In this document: one piece after another, positions 53,688-61,850 of the stretch
Position numbering within the stretch: position 1 is the stretch's first letter
Layout: every line of letters begins with the position of its first letter
Assembly: GCA_046538075.1 (NCBI GenBank)
Contig: JBKHJN010000001.1
Location: 102,270 to 166,269, forward strand
DNA: 64,000 nucleotides
Direction: 5' to 3'
Source: Desulfobacca_B sp046538075
GTDB taxonomy: Bacteria > Desulfobacterota > Desulfobaccia > Desulfobaccales > Desulfobaccaceae
Notes under the pieces: generated by a model
Seen by the model: only the letters and a program-made list of their open reading frames with translations
Database searches by the model: none
Told to the model about the DNA's origin: nothing
Translations under genes and position numbers: made by a program

Positions 53688-54827
53688 TCAGACCACGTTT
53701 CGAATCGACCGCCACAACCTTTTTAGAAAGCCTTCCGGCGGCACGGATTTCAGATTGTTGGCGGCCTTGGTGTCCCCTTGGGCGGCGAATTCTTTCAGCA
53801 ACTCCTTCTGTTTTTGGCTCAAGTGGCGCGGAATCACCACATGGCTTTCCACCAGCAGGTCGCCCCGACCATAACCCTTCAAAACCGGTATGCCCTCCCC
53901 TTTCAGGCGGATGATCTCTCCCGGTTGGGTGCCGGGATGGATGGTCACTTCTTTGTCGCCGCTCAAGGTAGGAATTGTCACCCGATCCCCGAGTGCTGCC
54001 TGAACAAAGGAAATAGGTAATTTTAATCGAAGGTTATAACCCTCCCGGTCAAACAGTTCATGGGGCCGGACATGCATAACGATGTACAAGTCCCCTGGCG
54101 GACCACCATGGATACCGGCATCGCCTTCCCCGGACATGATCAGGTGGGTGCCATTGTCGACCCCCGGAGGGATTTTGACCGAAAGCTTTTTCTTTTCCGG
54201 TACCCGCCCGGTCCCCCGGCATTTGGGGCAGGGTTCAGCAGTGATTTCGCCTTGGCCATGGCAGCGAGGGCAAGTAGTGCTAATCCTTAAAAAGCCATGG
54301 CTGCTGATTATATGACCGCGGCCGCCGCACTGCGGGCAGGGGATCTTGTGGGTCCCCGGCCGGACGCCGCTCCCCCCACATGATCGACAATTAGCCGTTC
54401 GGGTAATTTCGATGTTGATCTCGGTCCCCAGCGCGGCATCGACGAAATCCAGATCTAAATCATAACGCCGATCCACCCCGGCCTGAGGCCCAGGTCGGCG
54501 GGCATGCAGGCCGCCAAATCCAAAGAGGTCTTCAAAGATATCGCCAAAGGCCCCAAAGATATCGGAGAAATCACGGAAGCCGGTAAATCCAGTGTCGCGC
54601 AGCCCTTCATGGCCGTACTGGTCGTACAGCCGCCGTTTTTGTGGATCGCGCAACACCTCGTAGGCCTCCGAGGCTTCTTTGAACCGATCCTCAGCCTCTT
54701 TATCACCGGGATTGCGATCCGGGTGATACTTCAGGGCCAGTTGCCGGTATCTCTTTTTGATGTCCTCTTCTTTCGCGTCCCGCGGGACTCCCAGAATTTG
54801 ATAATAATCTTTGTGAAATTGTACCAT
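53688..54827 (-). CDS. dnaJ: Molecular chaperone DnaJ
   Basis: Type I J-protein, co-chaperone of DnaK. J domain YQILGVPRDAKEEDIKKRYR with HPD in LKYHPDRNPGDKE, a Gly/Phe region (GFTGFRDFSDIFGAFGDIF), four zinc motifs (CRSCGGSG, CPQCGGRG, CPRCHGQG, CPKCRGTG) and the C-terminal substrate domain. 379 aa. Six bases after the preceding stop. No dnaK or grpE nearby. Confidence 0.96.
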   Translation of the reverse strand: MVQFHKDYYQILGVPRDAKEEDIKKRYRQLALKYHPDRNPGDKEAEDRFKEASEAYEVLRDPQKRRLYDQYGHEGLRDTGFTGFRDFSDIFGAFGDIFEDLFGFGGLHARRPGPQAGVDRRYDLDLDFVDAALGTEINIEITRTANCRSCGGSGVRPGTHKIPCPQCGGRGHIISSHGFLRISTTCPRCHGQGEITAEPCPKCRGTGRVPEKKKLSVKIPPGVDNGTHLIMSGEGDAGIHGGPPGDLYIVMHVRPHELFDREGYNLRLKLPISFVQAALGDRVTIPTLSGDKEVTIHPGTQPGEIIRLKGEGIPVLKGYGRGDLLVESHVVIPRHLSQKQKELLKEFAAQGDTKAANNLKSVPPEGFLKRLWRSIRNVV

Positions 54828-54833
54828 ATATTT

Positions 54834-55133
54834 CTATGTCAGCCGCTTTTTGACGGCCCGAATCTTGTCATCCAGGTGGACTATCTTGTCACGGCGGTCA
54901 TCAATGGTCAGATGGGTGAGGACCCGCTTGACCCCGCGGTTAAAAGGCAATTCGTGCAGCGCCTGGGCCACCTGTAACAACTGCTCGACGCTGCCCTCGA
55001 CAATTGTCCCCATATCAGTCAGATAATGAGGAAGTTGCTCTTTTTGCAAGTATTGCACTACTGCCGCAATATAGTCACCCACACTGGTCTGCCCTAGCCC
55101 CAGGGGAACCACGCTGATTTCCATAATGGCCAT
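54834..55133 (-). CDS. MTH1187-family (DUF77, thiamine-binding type) protein
   Basis: 99-aa ferredoxin-like single-domain protein with EISVVPLGLGQTSVGDYIA and YLTDMGTIVEGSVEQLLQV, typical of the MTH1187/YkoF-related group, some of which bind thiamine. Runs six bases into dnaJ. The role is not established. Confidence 0.82.
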   Translation of the reverse strand: MAIMEISVVPLGLGQTSVGDYIAAVVQYLQKEQLPHYLTDMGTIVEGSVEQLLQVAQALHELPFNRGVKRVLTHLTIDDRRDKIVHLDDKIRAVKKRLT

Positions 55134-55151
55134 GATCTCCTCCTGAGCTAT

Positions 55152-55541
55152 TTAATTGCAGGAGTTTGCCTTCACCAAATGGCTTAATGTTTTCATTTTC
55201 AGGAATTGGCGGACAGTTTTCTTCAGGAGCTCCAGGTCGGAACTTTTCAACACTATACCATCGGCCCCCACCGCATTGGCTGGCAGAGAGAGATTGTAAG
55301 CGGAATAGAAGATCACCGGGGTCTCTTTGGCAGTGCCTTTTATAATGCGCAAAGTCTCCATCCCTGACATATCGGGCAACAACAGCTCCAGAACCACGAG
55401 ATCAGGATGAGCCGAATCCATCAGGCGGATCAATTCCCGGCCATCGGAAGCGACTACGACCTCATATCCTTCCTCTAAAAACTCCTCTTGACAGAGCATT
55501 TGGATATGCGGGTCGCTGTCACCAAACAGGATCCGGGCCAT
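55152..55541 (-). CDS. Atypical receiver-domain protein (phospho-acceptor Asp replaced by Glu)
   Basis: 129 aa from the ATG at 55541. CheY-like fold with acidic pocket Asp8/Asp10 (FGDSD), Ser80 (YSAYN) and Lys99 (VLKSSD), but the acceptor position reads VVLELLLPDMSG with Glu52 instead of Asp. There is no output domain. It may be a constitutively active or phosphorylation-independent switch. It lies 18 bases upstream of the MTH1187 gene on the same strand, so the two may be co-transcribed. Confidence 0.85.
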   Translation of the reverse strand: MARILFGDSDPHIQMLCQEEFLEEGYEVVVASDGRELIRLMDSAHPDLVVLELLLPDMSGMETLRIIKGTAKETPVIFYSAYNLSLPANAVGADGIVLKSSDLELLKKTVRQFLKMKTLSHLVKANSCN

Positions 55542-55605
55542 GTGGTCCTCCTTTACCAAGCTTGATCTCAGTTTAGGGACCAGCCAACAATAGTTCCTGG
55601 TCTAA

Positions 55606-55875
55606 TTATTTTGATCGCTTAAGGCAATAATTTTTACCGTAACGTGAGATTGCTTTGCCCTGTTGGACTAATACAGCAAAGAATCCGCCTACTAACCCGG
55701 CAGCACCTCCTCCCACTGGACAACCGAATTGACCGCAAAACGGGCACACCGAAGACATGGCGTATATCCCTGAAAAGACCAGCCACCATCTAAAAAATCT
55801 TATTAACCAGCTGATCCGGGGATCATGATAAACCCGGCTGTTTGCATCAGTTAAGTCTGGCTTGACCAGCTGCAT
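55606..55875 (-). CDS. Small membrane protein with CPFCGQFGCP motif
   Basis: 89 aa. A charged N-terminus, one hydrophobic helix around WLIRFFRWWLVFSGIYAMS, then VCPFCGQFGCPVGGGAAGLVGGFFAVL with three Cys and a second hydrophobic stretch, and a Lys/Arg-rich tail. The Cys pattern suggests a metal or redox site at the membrane face. Family not recognised; the ribosome site is weak (GGAAAG). Confidence 0.55.
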   Translation of the reverse strand: MQLVKPDLTDANSRVYHDPRISWLIRFFRWWLVFSGIYAMSSVCPFCGQFGCPVGGGAAGLVGGFFAVLVQQGKAISRYGKNYCLKRSK

Positions 55876-55993
55876 CTTTCCACAACGTGCCCAAAAAATA
55901 GCCGAATTTTAATCTGTTAAAAATATTCAAAATAATTATAATTACTAATCAGATTTTTGTCCACCCATAGATAAAAATTTTTGGACAAGAATC

Positions 55994-57298
55994 TTAAGAG
56001 CCCTGATCTGTTCGGCGCCGACGCTTCCAGCGGGCGCTTAACTCTTTCTCCTGGCCTTCTTCACCCGGTTCATAGAACCGCTCCCCTTCCAGACCTTCTG
56101 GAAGGTAGTTTTGCGGAATATAATGCCCGGGATAGTCATGGGGATATTTGTAGTCCCGGCCATGCCCCAAGGCCCGGCCATCCCGTTTGGGGTCCCGCAA
56201 ATGTATAGGGACCTCGGTTATCCCCTGCTCGCTGACCAGTTGTAAGGCCCGAAAATAGGCCTGGGTGGAATTGCTCTTGGGGGCTAGGGCCAGATAGATA
56301 GTCGCTTGCGCCAGGTGGTATTGGGCCTCGGGAAGCCCTACCCAGGAGAGGGCTTGGGCCGCGGCCGCTACCTGGACCAGGGCCTGGGGGTCAGCCAGGC
56401 CGATATCTTCGGCGGCCAGGATAAACAGGCGGCGGACAATAAATTTGGGGTCCTCTCCGGCCTGCACCATGCGGGCCAGCCAATAAAGGGCGGCGTCCAC
56501 ATCAGAGCCGCGCACGCTTTTGATAAAGGCCGAAATGGTGTCATAATGGGCGTCGCCGTCCCGGTCATAAAAAATGGCCCGGCGCTGTATCGATTCGGCC
56601 GCCACCGCCAGATCCACCCGGAGGCGGCCATCTGAACCTGGAGAAGTGCTTAACACCGCCAGTTCCAGGGCATTCAAGGCATTCCGGGCATCGCCGTTAG
56701 CCATTCGGGCCAAGTGGCGCATGGCCTCGTCATCAATGTCAACCGGGTAAGAGCCCAACCCCCGCTCCCGGTCTTCCAAAGCCCGGCCCAGCAGCACCAG
56801 AATATCGGCTTCGCTTAAGGAATTAAACACAAAGACCCGGGCCCGGGAGAGCAAGGGTCCGATAATTTCAAAATAGGGATTTTCGGTGGTAGCGCCGATA
56901 AGCGTCAAGGTCCCGGCTTCCACATGGGGCAGCAAGGCATCCTGCTGGGCCTTATTAAACCGGTGAATTTCATCGATCAATACCAGGGTCCGGACTCCGC
57001 TGGAACGGCGTTGGTGGGCCTCGCTGACCAGTTGCCGGATCTCCTTGACCCCACTCATCACCGCGCTCAAACTCTCAAAATGGCTGCGAGTGACCGCGGC
57101 AATCACCTGGGCCAGGGTGGTCTTACCACAACCCGGCGGCCCCCAAAAGATCAGCGACGAAAACAGACGGTCGGCCTCAATAGCCCGCCGCAGCAACCGG
57201 CCGGGCCCCACCAGATGCCCCTGGCCGACGAATTCGTCCAGATTACGGGGCCGCATCCGGGCGGCCAGGGGCATCGTCCCGGTGTCGATCACCGGCAC
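55994..57298 (-). CDS. rarA: Replication-associated recombination protein A (RarA/MgsA)
   Basis: AAA+ ATPase of the clamp-loader-like family active at stalled forks. Walker A FWGPPGCGKTTLAQVIA, Walker B TLVLIDEIHRFNKAQQD, sensor I GATTENPYFEI, and the C-terminal FIKSVRGSDVDAALYWLARM and DYKYPHDYPGHY. 434 aa. Confident. Confidence 0.95.
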   Translation of the reverse strand: MPVIDTGTMPLAARMRPRNLDEFVGQGHLVGPGRLLRRAIEADRLFSSLIFWGPPGCGKTTLAQVIAAVTRSHFESLSAVMSGVKEIRQLVSEAHQRRSSGVRTLVLIDEIHRFNKAQQDALLPHVEAGTLTLIGATTENPYFEIIGPLLSRARVFVFNSLSEADILVLLGRALEDRERGLGSYPVDIDDEAMRHLARMANGDARNALNALELAVLSTSPGSDGRLRVDLAVAAESIQRRAIFYDRDGDAHYDTISAFIKSVRGSDVDAALYWLARMVQAGEDPKFIVRRLFILAAEDIGLADPQALVQVAAAAQALSWVGLPEAQYHLAQATIYLALAPKSNSTQAYFRALQLVSEQGITEVPIHLRDPKRDGRALGHGRDYKYPHDYPGHYIPQNYLPEGLEGERFYEPGEEGQEKELSARWKRRRRTDQGS

Positions 57299-57391
57299 CA
57301 GGGTGGGAGAGGATGAGCCCCTTCCGGTTTTTTTAATTTTATTGCTGAGAATTATTGAGCCTCCGGTATTCCACTCTTAGGATTTTATCAA

Positions 57392-57928
57392 TTATTTGAT
57401 CTTAATAAAAGGATAGCGGGCTTTCATCTCCTGGGTGACCAGGCCAATACCGCACTGATTGTGGATTGTCTCAATTATTATAATCTTATCGGCTTGGTCA
57501 AAGTCGATATGACAATTCTGGCCCCGGCGGGCACACTCCTCTTTCAGAAAGGCGTCTAATTCCTGCTCTACGGCCAGACTGGAGAGCTCGCCCTTGTGCC
57601 CCCGGCGTTTCATCCGCACATAAAACCGCGCATCGCCGATCTCGCCAAGCAGCTGCCGGGTGGCTTCTTGAAGCTGGGGCAGGAGATTTTCCAGGGTAAA
57701 AGGGAAAACCTGGCGGACCGGCACCACGGTACTGAGAACCTCGGAAAGTTCCGGGTCTTCTTGCCACTGACGGTGCAGATGGTCAAGAAACTCTGCCACC
57801 TCCGGCACCCGGCCGACGAAGACCTCATGGAATCCGGAGCTCTGAAATTCTCCCAGAACGCCTATTATCCGGAGCAGCTGCCGGCCGCGATTCATATAGG
57901 CAGTCAACACCACGTTCCAGTCTTTCAT
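57392..57928 (-). CDS. Stand-alone THUMP-like RNA-binding protein
   Basis: 178 aa from the ATG at 57928 (TTG at 57946 is the longer option). An N-terminal FHEVFVGRVPEVAEFLDHL region is followed by VVPVRQVFPFTLENL and FYVRMKRRGHKGELSSLAVEQELDAFL, then IDFDQADKIIIIETIHNQCGIGLV, which resembles the Tan1/THUMP order. There is no catalytic domain, so it may help a modification enzyme bind tRNA. Fold assignment is moderate. Confidence 0.65.
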   Translation of the reverse strand: MKDWNVVLTAYMNRGRQLLRIIGVLGEFQSSGFHEVFVGRVPEVAEFLDHLHRQWQEDPELSEVLSTVVPVRQVFPFTLENLLPQLQEATRQLLGEIGDARFYVRMKRRGHKGELSSLAVEQELDAFLKEECARRGQNCHIDFDQADKIIIIETIHNQCGIGLVTQEMKARYPFIKIK

Positions 57929-58012
57929 GATTAAAGTATAACCCAACAGCTGAAATTTGTATGGTCGGCATGTCAGCGATGACTGGGTTGGTCTCCCAGT
58001 CGCGGATACTGC

Positions 58013-58041
58013 TTGTTATCTTATAATTTCTCTGATATACT
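58013..58041 (+). promoter_or_regulatory. Sigma-70 promoter of the zinc-ribbon tatA genes
   Basis: TTGTTA and TATACT with 17-base spacing. The start is expected near 58048, about 31 nt before the first ATG. Confidence 0.65.
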
Positions 58042-58078
58042 GGCAAGGAAAAGAAAATTCTAAAAGAGATAGCTTTCC

Positions 58079-58354
58079 ATGTTCGGTTATAATTTCACCA
58101 CCCTGATCATCATTTTGGTCATTGCCCTGCTGTTGTTTGGCCCCAAGCGGCTGCCCGAGTTGGGGGATAGCATCGGCAGAGCGATCCGGGGTTTCAAACG
58201 GGCCACCGAAGAAGAACCTGAACCATTGCCCAAAGAGAACCAGGCCGCCGCCGAAACCGAAGTCTGCCCTCAATGTCATAAGGAAAGTCCGACCGGCTTT
58301 GCATTCTGTCCGCATTGTGGCCACCGCCTCAAGGAGGATGTTCAGGCCCGATAA
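58079..58354 (+). CDS. TatA-like protein with C-terminal zinc ribbon (copy 1)
   Basis: 91 aa. TatA features: a short N-terminal helix (LIIILVIALLLFGPKRLPELG) and an amphipathic helix (IGRAIRGFKRATEEE). After an acidic linker comes CPQCHKESPTGFAFCPHCGHRLKED, a zinc ribbon not usual for TatA. It is followed 15 bases later by a second such gene. No tatC nearby. The Tat role is plausible; the ribbon may add binding to a partner. Confidence 0.85.
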   Translation: MFGYNFTTLIIILVIALLLFGPKRLPELGDSIGRAIRGFKRATEEEPEPLPKENQAAAETEVCPQCHKESPTGFAFCPHCGHRLKEDVQAR

Positions 58355-58369
58355 CAAGGATAGCGCATC

Positions 58370-58687
58370 ATGTTTGGGATTGAATTCCCCGAATTAATTC
58401 TACTGCTGCTCCTGGCGTTAATCCTCTTTGGCCCTCAAAAACTGCCGGAATTTGCGCAGAGTCTGGCGCAAATAGTCCGAAAATTCAAACAGGCCAGCGC
58501 GGAGTTGCAGTCCGCCCTGCCCTCGCTTTCTGATCAGAACGATAGTAGTCCCTCCCCTCCCAGTCCTTATCAGGACCTGGTCTGCCCCCAATGCCATCAG
58601 CATCTGAGTCACGACTTCACTTTCTGCCCGGCCTGTGGCCACCGTTTAAAACAAGGGCCCGGCAATCAACAGGCCCTGGCTTCATAA
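58370..58687 (+). CDS. TatA-like protein with C-terminal zinc ribbon (copy 2)
   Basis: 105 aa with the same plan: helix FPELILLLLLALILFGPQKLPEFA, amphipathic region QIVRKFKQASAELQ, a Ser/Pro-rich linker and the ribbon CPQCHQHLSHDFTFCPACGHRLKQ. The ribbon is close to that of copy 1, so the pair arose by duplication. AAGGA precedes the start. TatB-like function is possible for the second member. Confidence 0.83.
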   Translation: MFGIEFPELILLLLLALILFGPQKLPEFAQSLAQIVRKFKQASAELQSALPSLSDQNDSSPSPPSPYQDLVCPQCHQHLSHDFTFCPACGHRLKQGPGNQQALAS

Positions 58688-58711
58688 CCGGGCTGCTGGC
58701 GGGCAAACCTG

Positions 58712-60058
58712 ATGGAACCCGACTATGACATCATCATCATCGGGGCCGGTCCGGCCGGGCTGTTCGCCGCTCTGACCCTGGCCAAGTCAAATCGCTACCG
58801 GATTCTGCTGCTGGACCAGGGCAAAGATATCCAGGCCCGGCAGCACCGGGAACCCGGAGATCTGCTCTGCGGCTGGGGCGGGGCCGGGGCCTACAGCGAC
58901 GGCAAACTCCTGCTCACCCCGGAAGTGGGTGGCTTTCTGGCAGAATTGCTGCCCCTGGCCTCCTTACAAAAGCTGATCCAGGAGGCAGATGCGATATACG
59001 TTCAGTTCGGGGCGCCGGACCGCCTGTACGGCGGCGATTCCGAGGCGCTGGAACTGCTGGAGGTGCAGGCCCGTCATGCCGGGATGACTCTGTTGCCGAC
59101 CCGCCTGCGCCATATCGGTACCGAGAATTGCCTGCTACTCCTGACCCGCCTGCGCCAGCATCTGGAAGGGCAGATTGACATTCGCACCAACTGTCGGGTG
59201 GCCCAGATTTTGGTTCATGATCATCAATTGCAGGGAGTCCAACTGGCTACCGGCGAGCAGCTCTCTGGCCGTTTTGTCATCGCCGCGCCGGGCCGGGCCG
59301 GAGCTGAGTGGATCAGGCTAGAGGCCCGGCGTCTGGGCATTCCCGCCATCCCCAGCCCGGTGGATATCGGCGTTAGGGTGGAAGCCCCGGCCTCAGTGCT
59401 GGCCCCCCTAACTGAAGCCGCCTATGAAGCCAAGCTCATTTATTATTCCCGGACCTTTGACGATAAGGTGCGGACCTTCTGTATGAATCCCTACGGGGAG
59501 GTGGTGCTGGAGGACTTGGACGGCCTGCTCACAGTCAACGGCCACAGTTATACCTACCGCAAATCGGAGAACACCAATTTTGCCATCCTGGTCAGTTCAA
59601 CCTTTACCGAACCGTTTGACGACCCGATCAGCTATGGCCGCTATATTGCCCGGTTGGCCAACCTGCTGGGCAAAAGGGCCCTGGTGCAGCGGTTGGGGGA
59701 CCTGCAATCCGGCCGCCGCTCCACCCCGGCCCGCCTGGCCCGCTGCATTACCACCCCTACCCTCTCTGAGGCCACTCCCGGGGATTTAAGTTTCGTTCTC
59801 CCATACCGTTACCTGATCAACATTCTGGAGATGCTGGAGGCCATGGACCACCTGGCTCCGGGCATCAACTCCCGCCATACCCTGCTCTATGGCGTCGAAG
59901 TCAAATTCTATTCCAACCGCCTTAAACTGACCCCGCAACTGGAATCCAGTATCCCCAACCTGTTTATCATCGGCGACGGCGCCGGCATCACCCGCGGGCT
60001 GATCCAGGCCTCAGTCACTGGCTTGGTCGCGGCCCAGGCCATCACCGCCCGTTTTTAG
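58712..60058 (+). CDS. FAD-dependent dehydrogenase (COG2509-like)
   Basis: 448 aa. FAD site IIIIGAGPAGLFAALTLAKS, then DLLCGWGGAGAYSDGKLLLTPEVGG, GRFVIAAPGRAGAEWI, FCMNPYGEVV and C-terminal LFIIGDGAGITRGLIQASVTGLVAAQAI. The family is poorly characterised; a flavin-dependent oxidation is likely. It starts 24 bases after the second tatA-like stop. Confidence 0.85.
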   Translation: MEPDYDIIIIGAGPAGLFAALTLAKSNRYRILLLDQGKDIQARQHREPGDLLCGWGGAGAYSDGKLLLTPEVGGFLAELLPLASLQKLIQEADAIYVQFGAPDRLYGGDSEALELLEVQARHAGMTLLPTRLRHIGTENCLLLLTRLRQHLEGQIDIRTNCRVAQILVHDHQLQGVQLATGEQLSGRFVIAAPGRAGAEWIRLEARRLGIPAIPSPVDIGVRVEAPASVLAPLTEAAYEAKLIYYSRTFDDKVRTFCMNPYGEVVLEDLDGLLTVNGHSYTYRKSENTNFAILVSSTFTEPFDDPISYGRYIARLANLLGKRALVQRLGDLQSGRRSTPARLARCITTPTLSEATPGDLSFVLPYRYLINILEMLEAMDHLAPGINSRHTLLYGVEVKFYSNRLKLTPQLESSIPNLFIIGDGAGITRGLIQASVTGLVAAQAITARF

Positions 60059-60088
60059 ATTACCAGAAATTTGGAAAAAAACTTCGCT

Positions 60089-60130
60089 GGGGAGAGGGGG
60101 CCAGGGGCCGCTAGTCATCCGGCCCTCCCC
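60089..60130. other. GC-rich hairpin after the FAD dehydrogenase
   Basis: GGGGAGAGGGGGCC and GGCCCTCCCC can pair over a central loop. It lies 30 bases after the stop and may end or protect the transcript; no T-run. Confidence 0.4.
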
Positions 60131-60225
60131 TCAATTTACCTTAATCTTTATAATCAGCCGGTCAATGGCCGCCTGCCAAGCTAACTTTTACTTCCCAGCC
60201 GGGCTTTTTATCTTTAAAATAATCA

Positions 60226-60273
60226 CCAGGCTCAGAAATGCCTGGATTTAGGTCAAGCGCCTGGATTTTTTTT
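60226..60273 (+). terminator. Alternative-stem terminator/attenuator upstream of crp-like gene
   Basis: CCAGGC (60226-60231) can pair with either of two downstream GCCTGG copies (60240 and 60259); the second is followed directly by ATTTTTTTT. The element ends 11 bases before the ATG, so it could attenuate the regulator gene. Confidence 0.4.
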
Positions 60274-60283
60274 AGGCTGATCG

Positions 60284-60970
60284 ATGAGAATACCACAGCA
60301 ACTGGCAAATATTCCCCTTTTTGAGGGGCTGCCTGAGGAGCACTATGCCGATTTGGCCGCCATAGTTATTGACAGAAATTTCCGGAAAGGGGAGACGATT
60401 TTCTCCGAGGGCGATGCCGGCAATGGCTTTTACGTGGTGGTGGCTGGCCGGGTAAAAATCTTTAAGCTCTCCCGGGAGGGCAAGGAACAGATTTTACACC
60501 TCTTTGGAGCCGGGGAACCCTTCGGCGAGGTGCCGGTGTTTGCCGGTCAACGCTTTCCGGCCAATGCCGAAGCCCTGGAAGATTGCCGGTGTTTCTTTTT
60601 TCCCCGGACCGCCTTTGTGGAGCTGATCAAAGGCAATCCTTCCCTGGCCCTGAATATGTTGGCGGTGCTGTCGCGGCGGCTGCGGCAGTTCACCCGGCTG
60701 ATCGAAGATCTGTCCCTAAAGGAGGTCCCTGGACGGCTGGCTGCCTACTTGCTTTATCTGAGCCACCAGCGGGGCGGGGCCGAGGCGGTGGAGTTGGACA
60801 TTCCCAAAACCCTGCTGGCCGGGCTGTTGGGCACCATCCCCGAGACCCTGTCCCGCATTCTGGGCAAAATGGTCCGCCAGGGGCTGATCGAAACCAACGG
60901 TCCCCGGATCAGGATCGTCGACCGCCCGGGTCTGCACGAACTGGCAGTCGCCGCCCGGCGGCTGGGCTAA
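60284..60970 (+). CDS. Crp/Fnr-family transcription regulator
   Basis: 228 aa. cNMP-binding-like domain (residues about 15-125; FSEGDAGNGFYVVVAGRVKIFKLSREGKEQIL and GEPFGEVPVFAGQRFPANAEAL) and a C-terminal winged helix (IPKTLLAGLLGTIPETLSRILGKMVRQGLIE). No N-terminal Cys cluster of Fnr type is present, so the sensed signal is not oxygen via Fe-S; nucleotide or heme are options. The glutaredoxin-FTR pair follows downstream. Confidence 0.9.
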   Translation: MRIPQQLANIPLFEGLPEEHYADLAAIVIDRNFRKGETIFSEGDAGNGFYVVVAGRVKIFKLSREGKEQILHLFGAGEPFGEVPVFAGQRFPANAEALEDCRCFFFPRTAFVELIKGNPSLALNMLAVLSRRLRQFTRLIEDLSLKEVPGRLAAYLLYLSHQRGGAEAVELDIPKTLLAGLLGTIPETLSRILGKMVRQGLIETNGPRIRIVDRPGLHELAVAARRLG

Positions 60971-61098
60971 CCTCAGATCGGCCGTGCCAGGTCCGAAAGG
61001 ATTTGTTAATGCTTGTTAAAGGCCGTTCTTAATGATATCATCATGAGGCTCGTCATATTATGAAAGCCGAATTTTAAAAATTGCTGTAGCGTCATTAA

Positions 61099-61120
61099 AG
61101 CGTTTATCTAGTATAACGCT
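61099..61120. promoter_or_regulatory. Palindromic site upstream of the glutaredoxin gene
   Basis: AGCGTT-N10-AACGCT with an inner CTAG. Lies about 60 bases before the start and could be an operator for the adjacent Crp/Fnr regulator. Confidence 0.3.
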
Positions 61121-61180
61121 ATTGAGTTAAATATAGCTATACTGAACCTTAGATGGTTGTCATCGTTAAGGAGACAAATA

Positions 61181-61435
61181 ATGGAACAGTGTGATGTAAA
61201 GCTCTATGCCTTGAGTACCTGCATACATTGTAAAAATACCAAAGAATTTCTCAATCAGTGCGGGGTTAATTATGACTGTGTGGATGTGGATAAGTTATCC
61301 GGCGAACAGCGGCAAAAGGTCCTGAACGAAGTTAAAAATATCAATCCTAACTGTTCCTTCCCGACCCTGGTAATCGGGGATAAAGTTATTGTGGGCTTTA
61401 AAAAAGACGAAATCAAGGAGATACTCGGCATATAA
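61181..61435 (+). CDS. Glutaredoxin-like protein
   Basis: 84 aa from the ATG at 61181 (AAGGAG seven bases upstream). Active site STCIHCKNT with Cys14/Cys17, and the cis-Pro of SFPTLVIGDKVIVGF. Overlaps the next gene by one base (TAATG), so the product probably works with the FTR-like protein as a thiol carrier. Confidence 0.9.
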   Translation: MEQCDVKLYALSTCIHCKNTKEFLNQCGVNYDCVDVDKLSGEQRQKVLNEVKNINPNCSFPTLVIGDKVIVGFKKDEIKEILGI

Positions 61436-61785
61436 TGAAAGTAGAACAGCTATATGAAACCTTAAAAAAAGCTCAAGAAGCCAAGGGTTATTACTTCAAC
61501 GCTGATAAAGCAAAGGTCTTTGAACTGCTGGAGGGTCTATTAATTAATAAAGAACGTTATGGATATATGTCCTGCCCGTGCCGATTGGCAGCGGCCGACC
61601 GGGAGTGGGATCGAGACATTATCTGTCCCTGTGTCTACCGGGCCGCCGACGTCGCCGAGTACGGCAGTTGTTACTGTAATCTTTATGTTTCCCAAGACTG
61701 GAATGAGGGTAAAATCCCCCCCGTCTATGTTCCGGAGCGGCGACCGGTGGAAAAGGTTTTAGGGCCCGATTTTAGACAAGATTAG
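61435..61785 (+). CDS. Ferredoxin:thioredoxin reductase catalytic (beta) subunit-like
   Basis: 116 aa. Three Cys-pair motifs: CPC (47-49), CPC (64-66) and CYC (79-81), which in FTR hold a 4Fe-4S cluster and an active disulfide. The spacings (14 and 12) differ from the plant/cyanobacterial 16 and 8. No FTR-alpha gene is seen, as usual in anaerobes. It probably passes ferredoxin electrons to the preceding glutaredoxin. Confidence 0.88.
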   Translation: MKVEQLYETLKKAQEAKGYYFNADKAKVFELLEGLLINKERYGYMSCPCRLAAADREWDRDIICPCVYRAADVAEYGSCYCNLYVSQDWNEGKIPPVYVPERRPVEKVLGPDFRQD

Positions 61786-61850
61786 AGGTTATCAGTTAGA
61801 GGCCCTCAAAGAGCGGCGGCATAGATCAGAGGTGATTTTAAGAAAACCAT

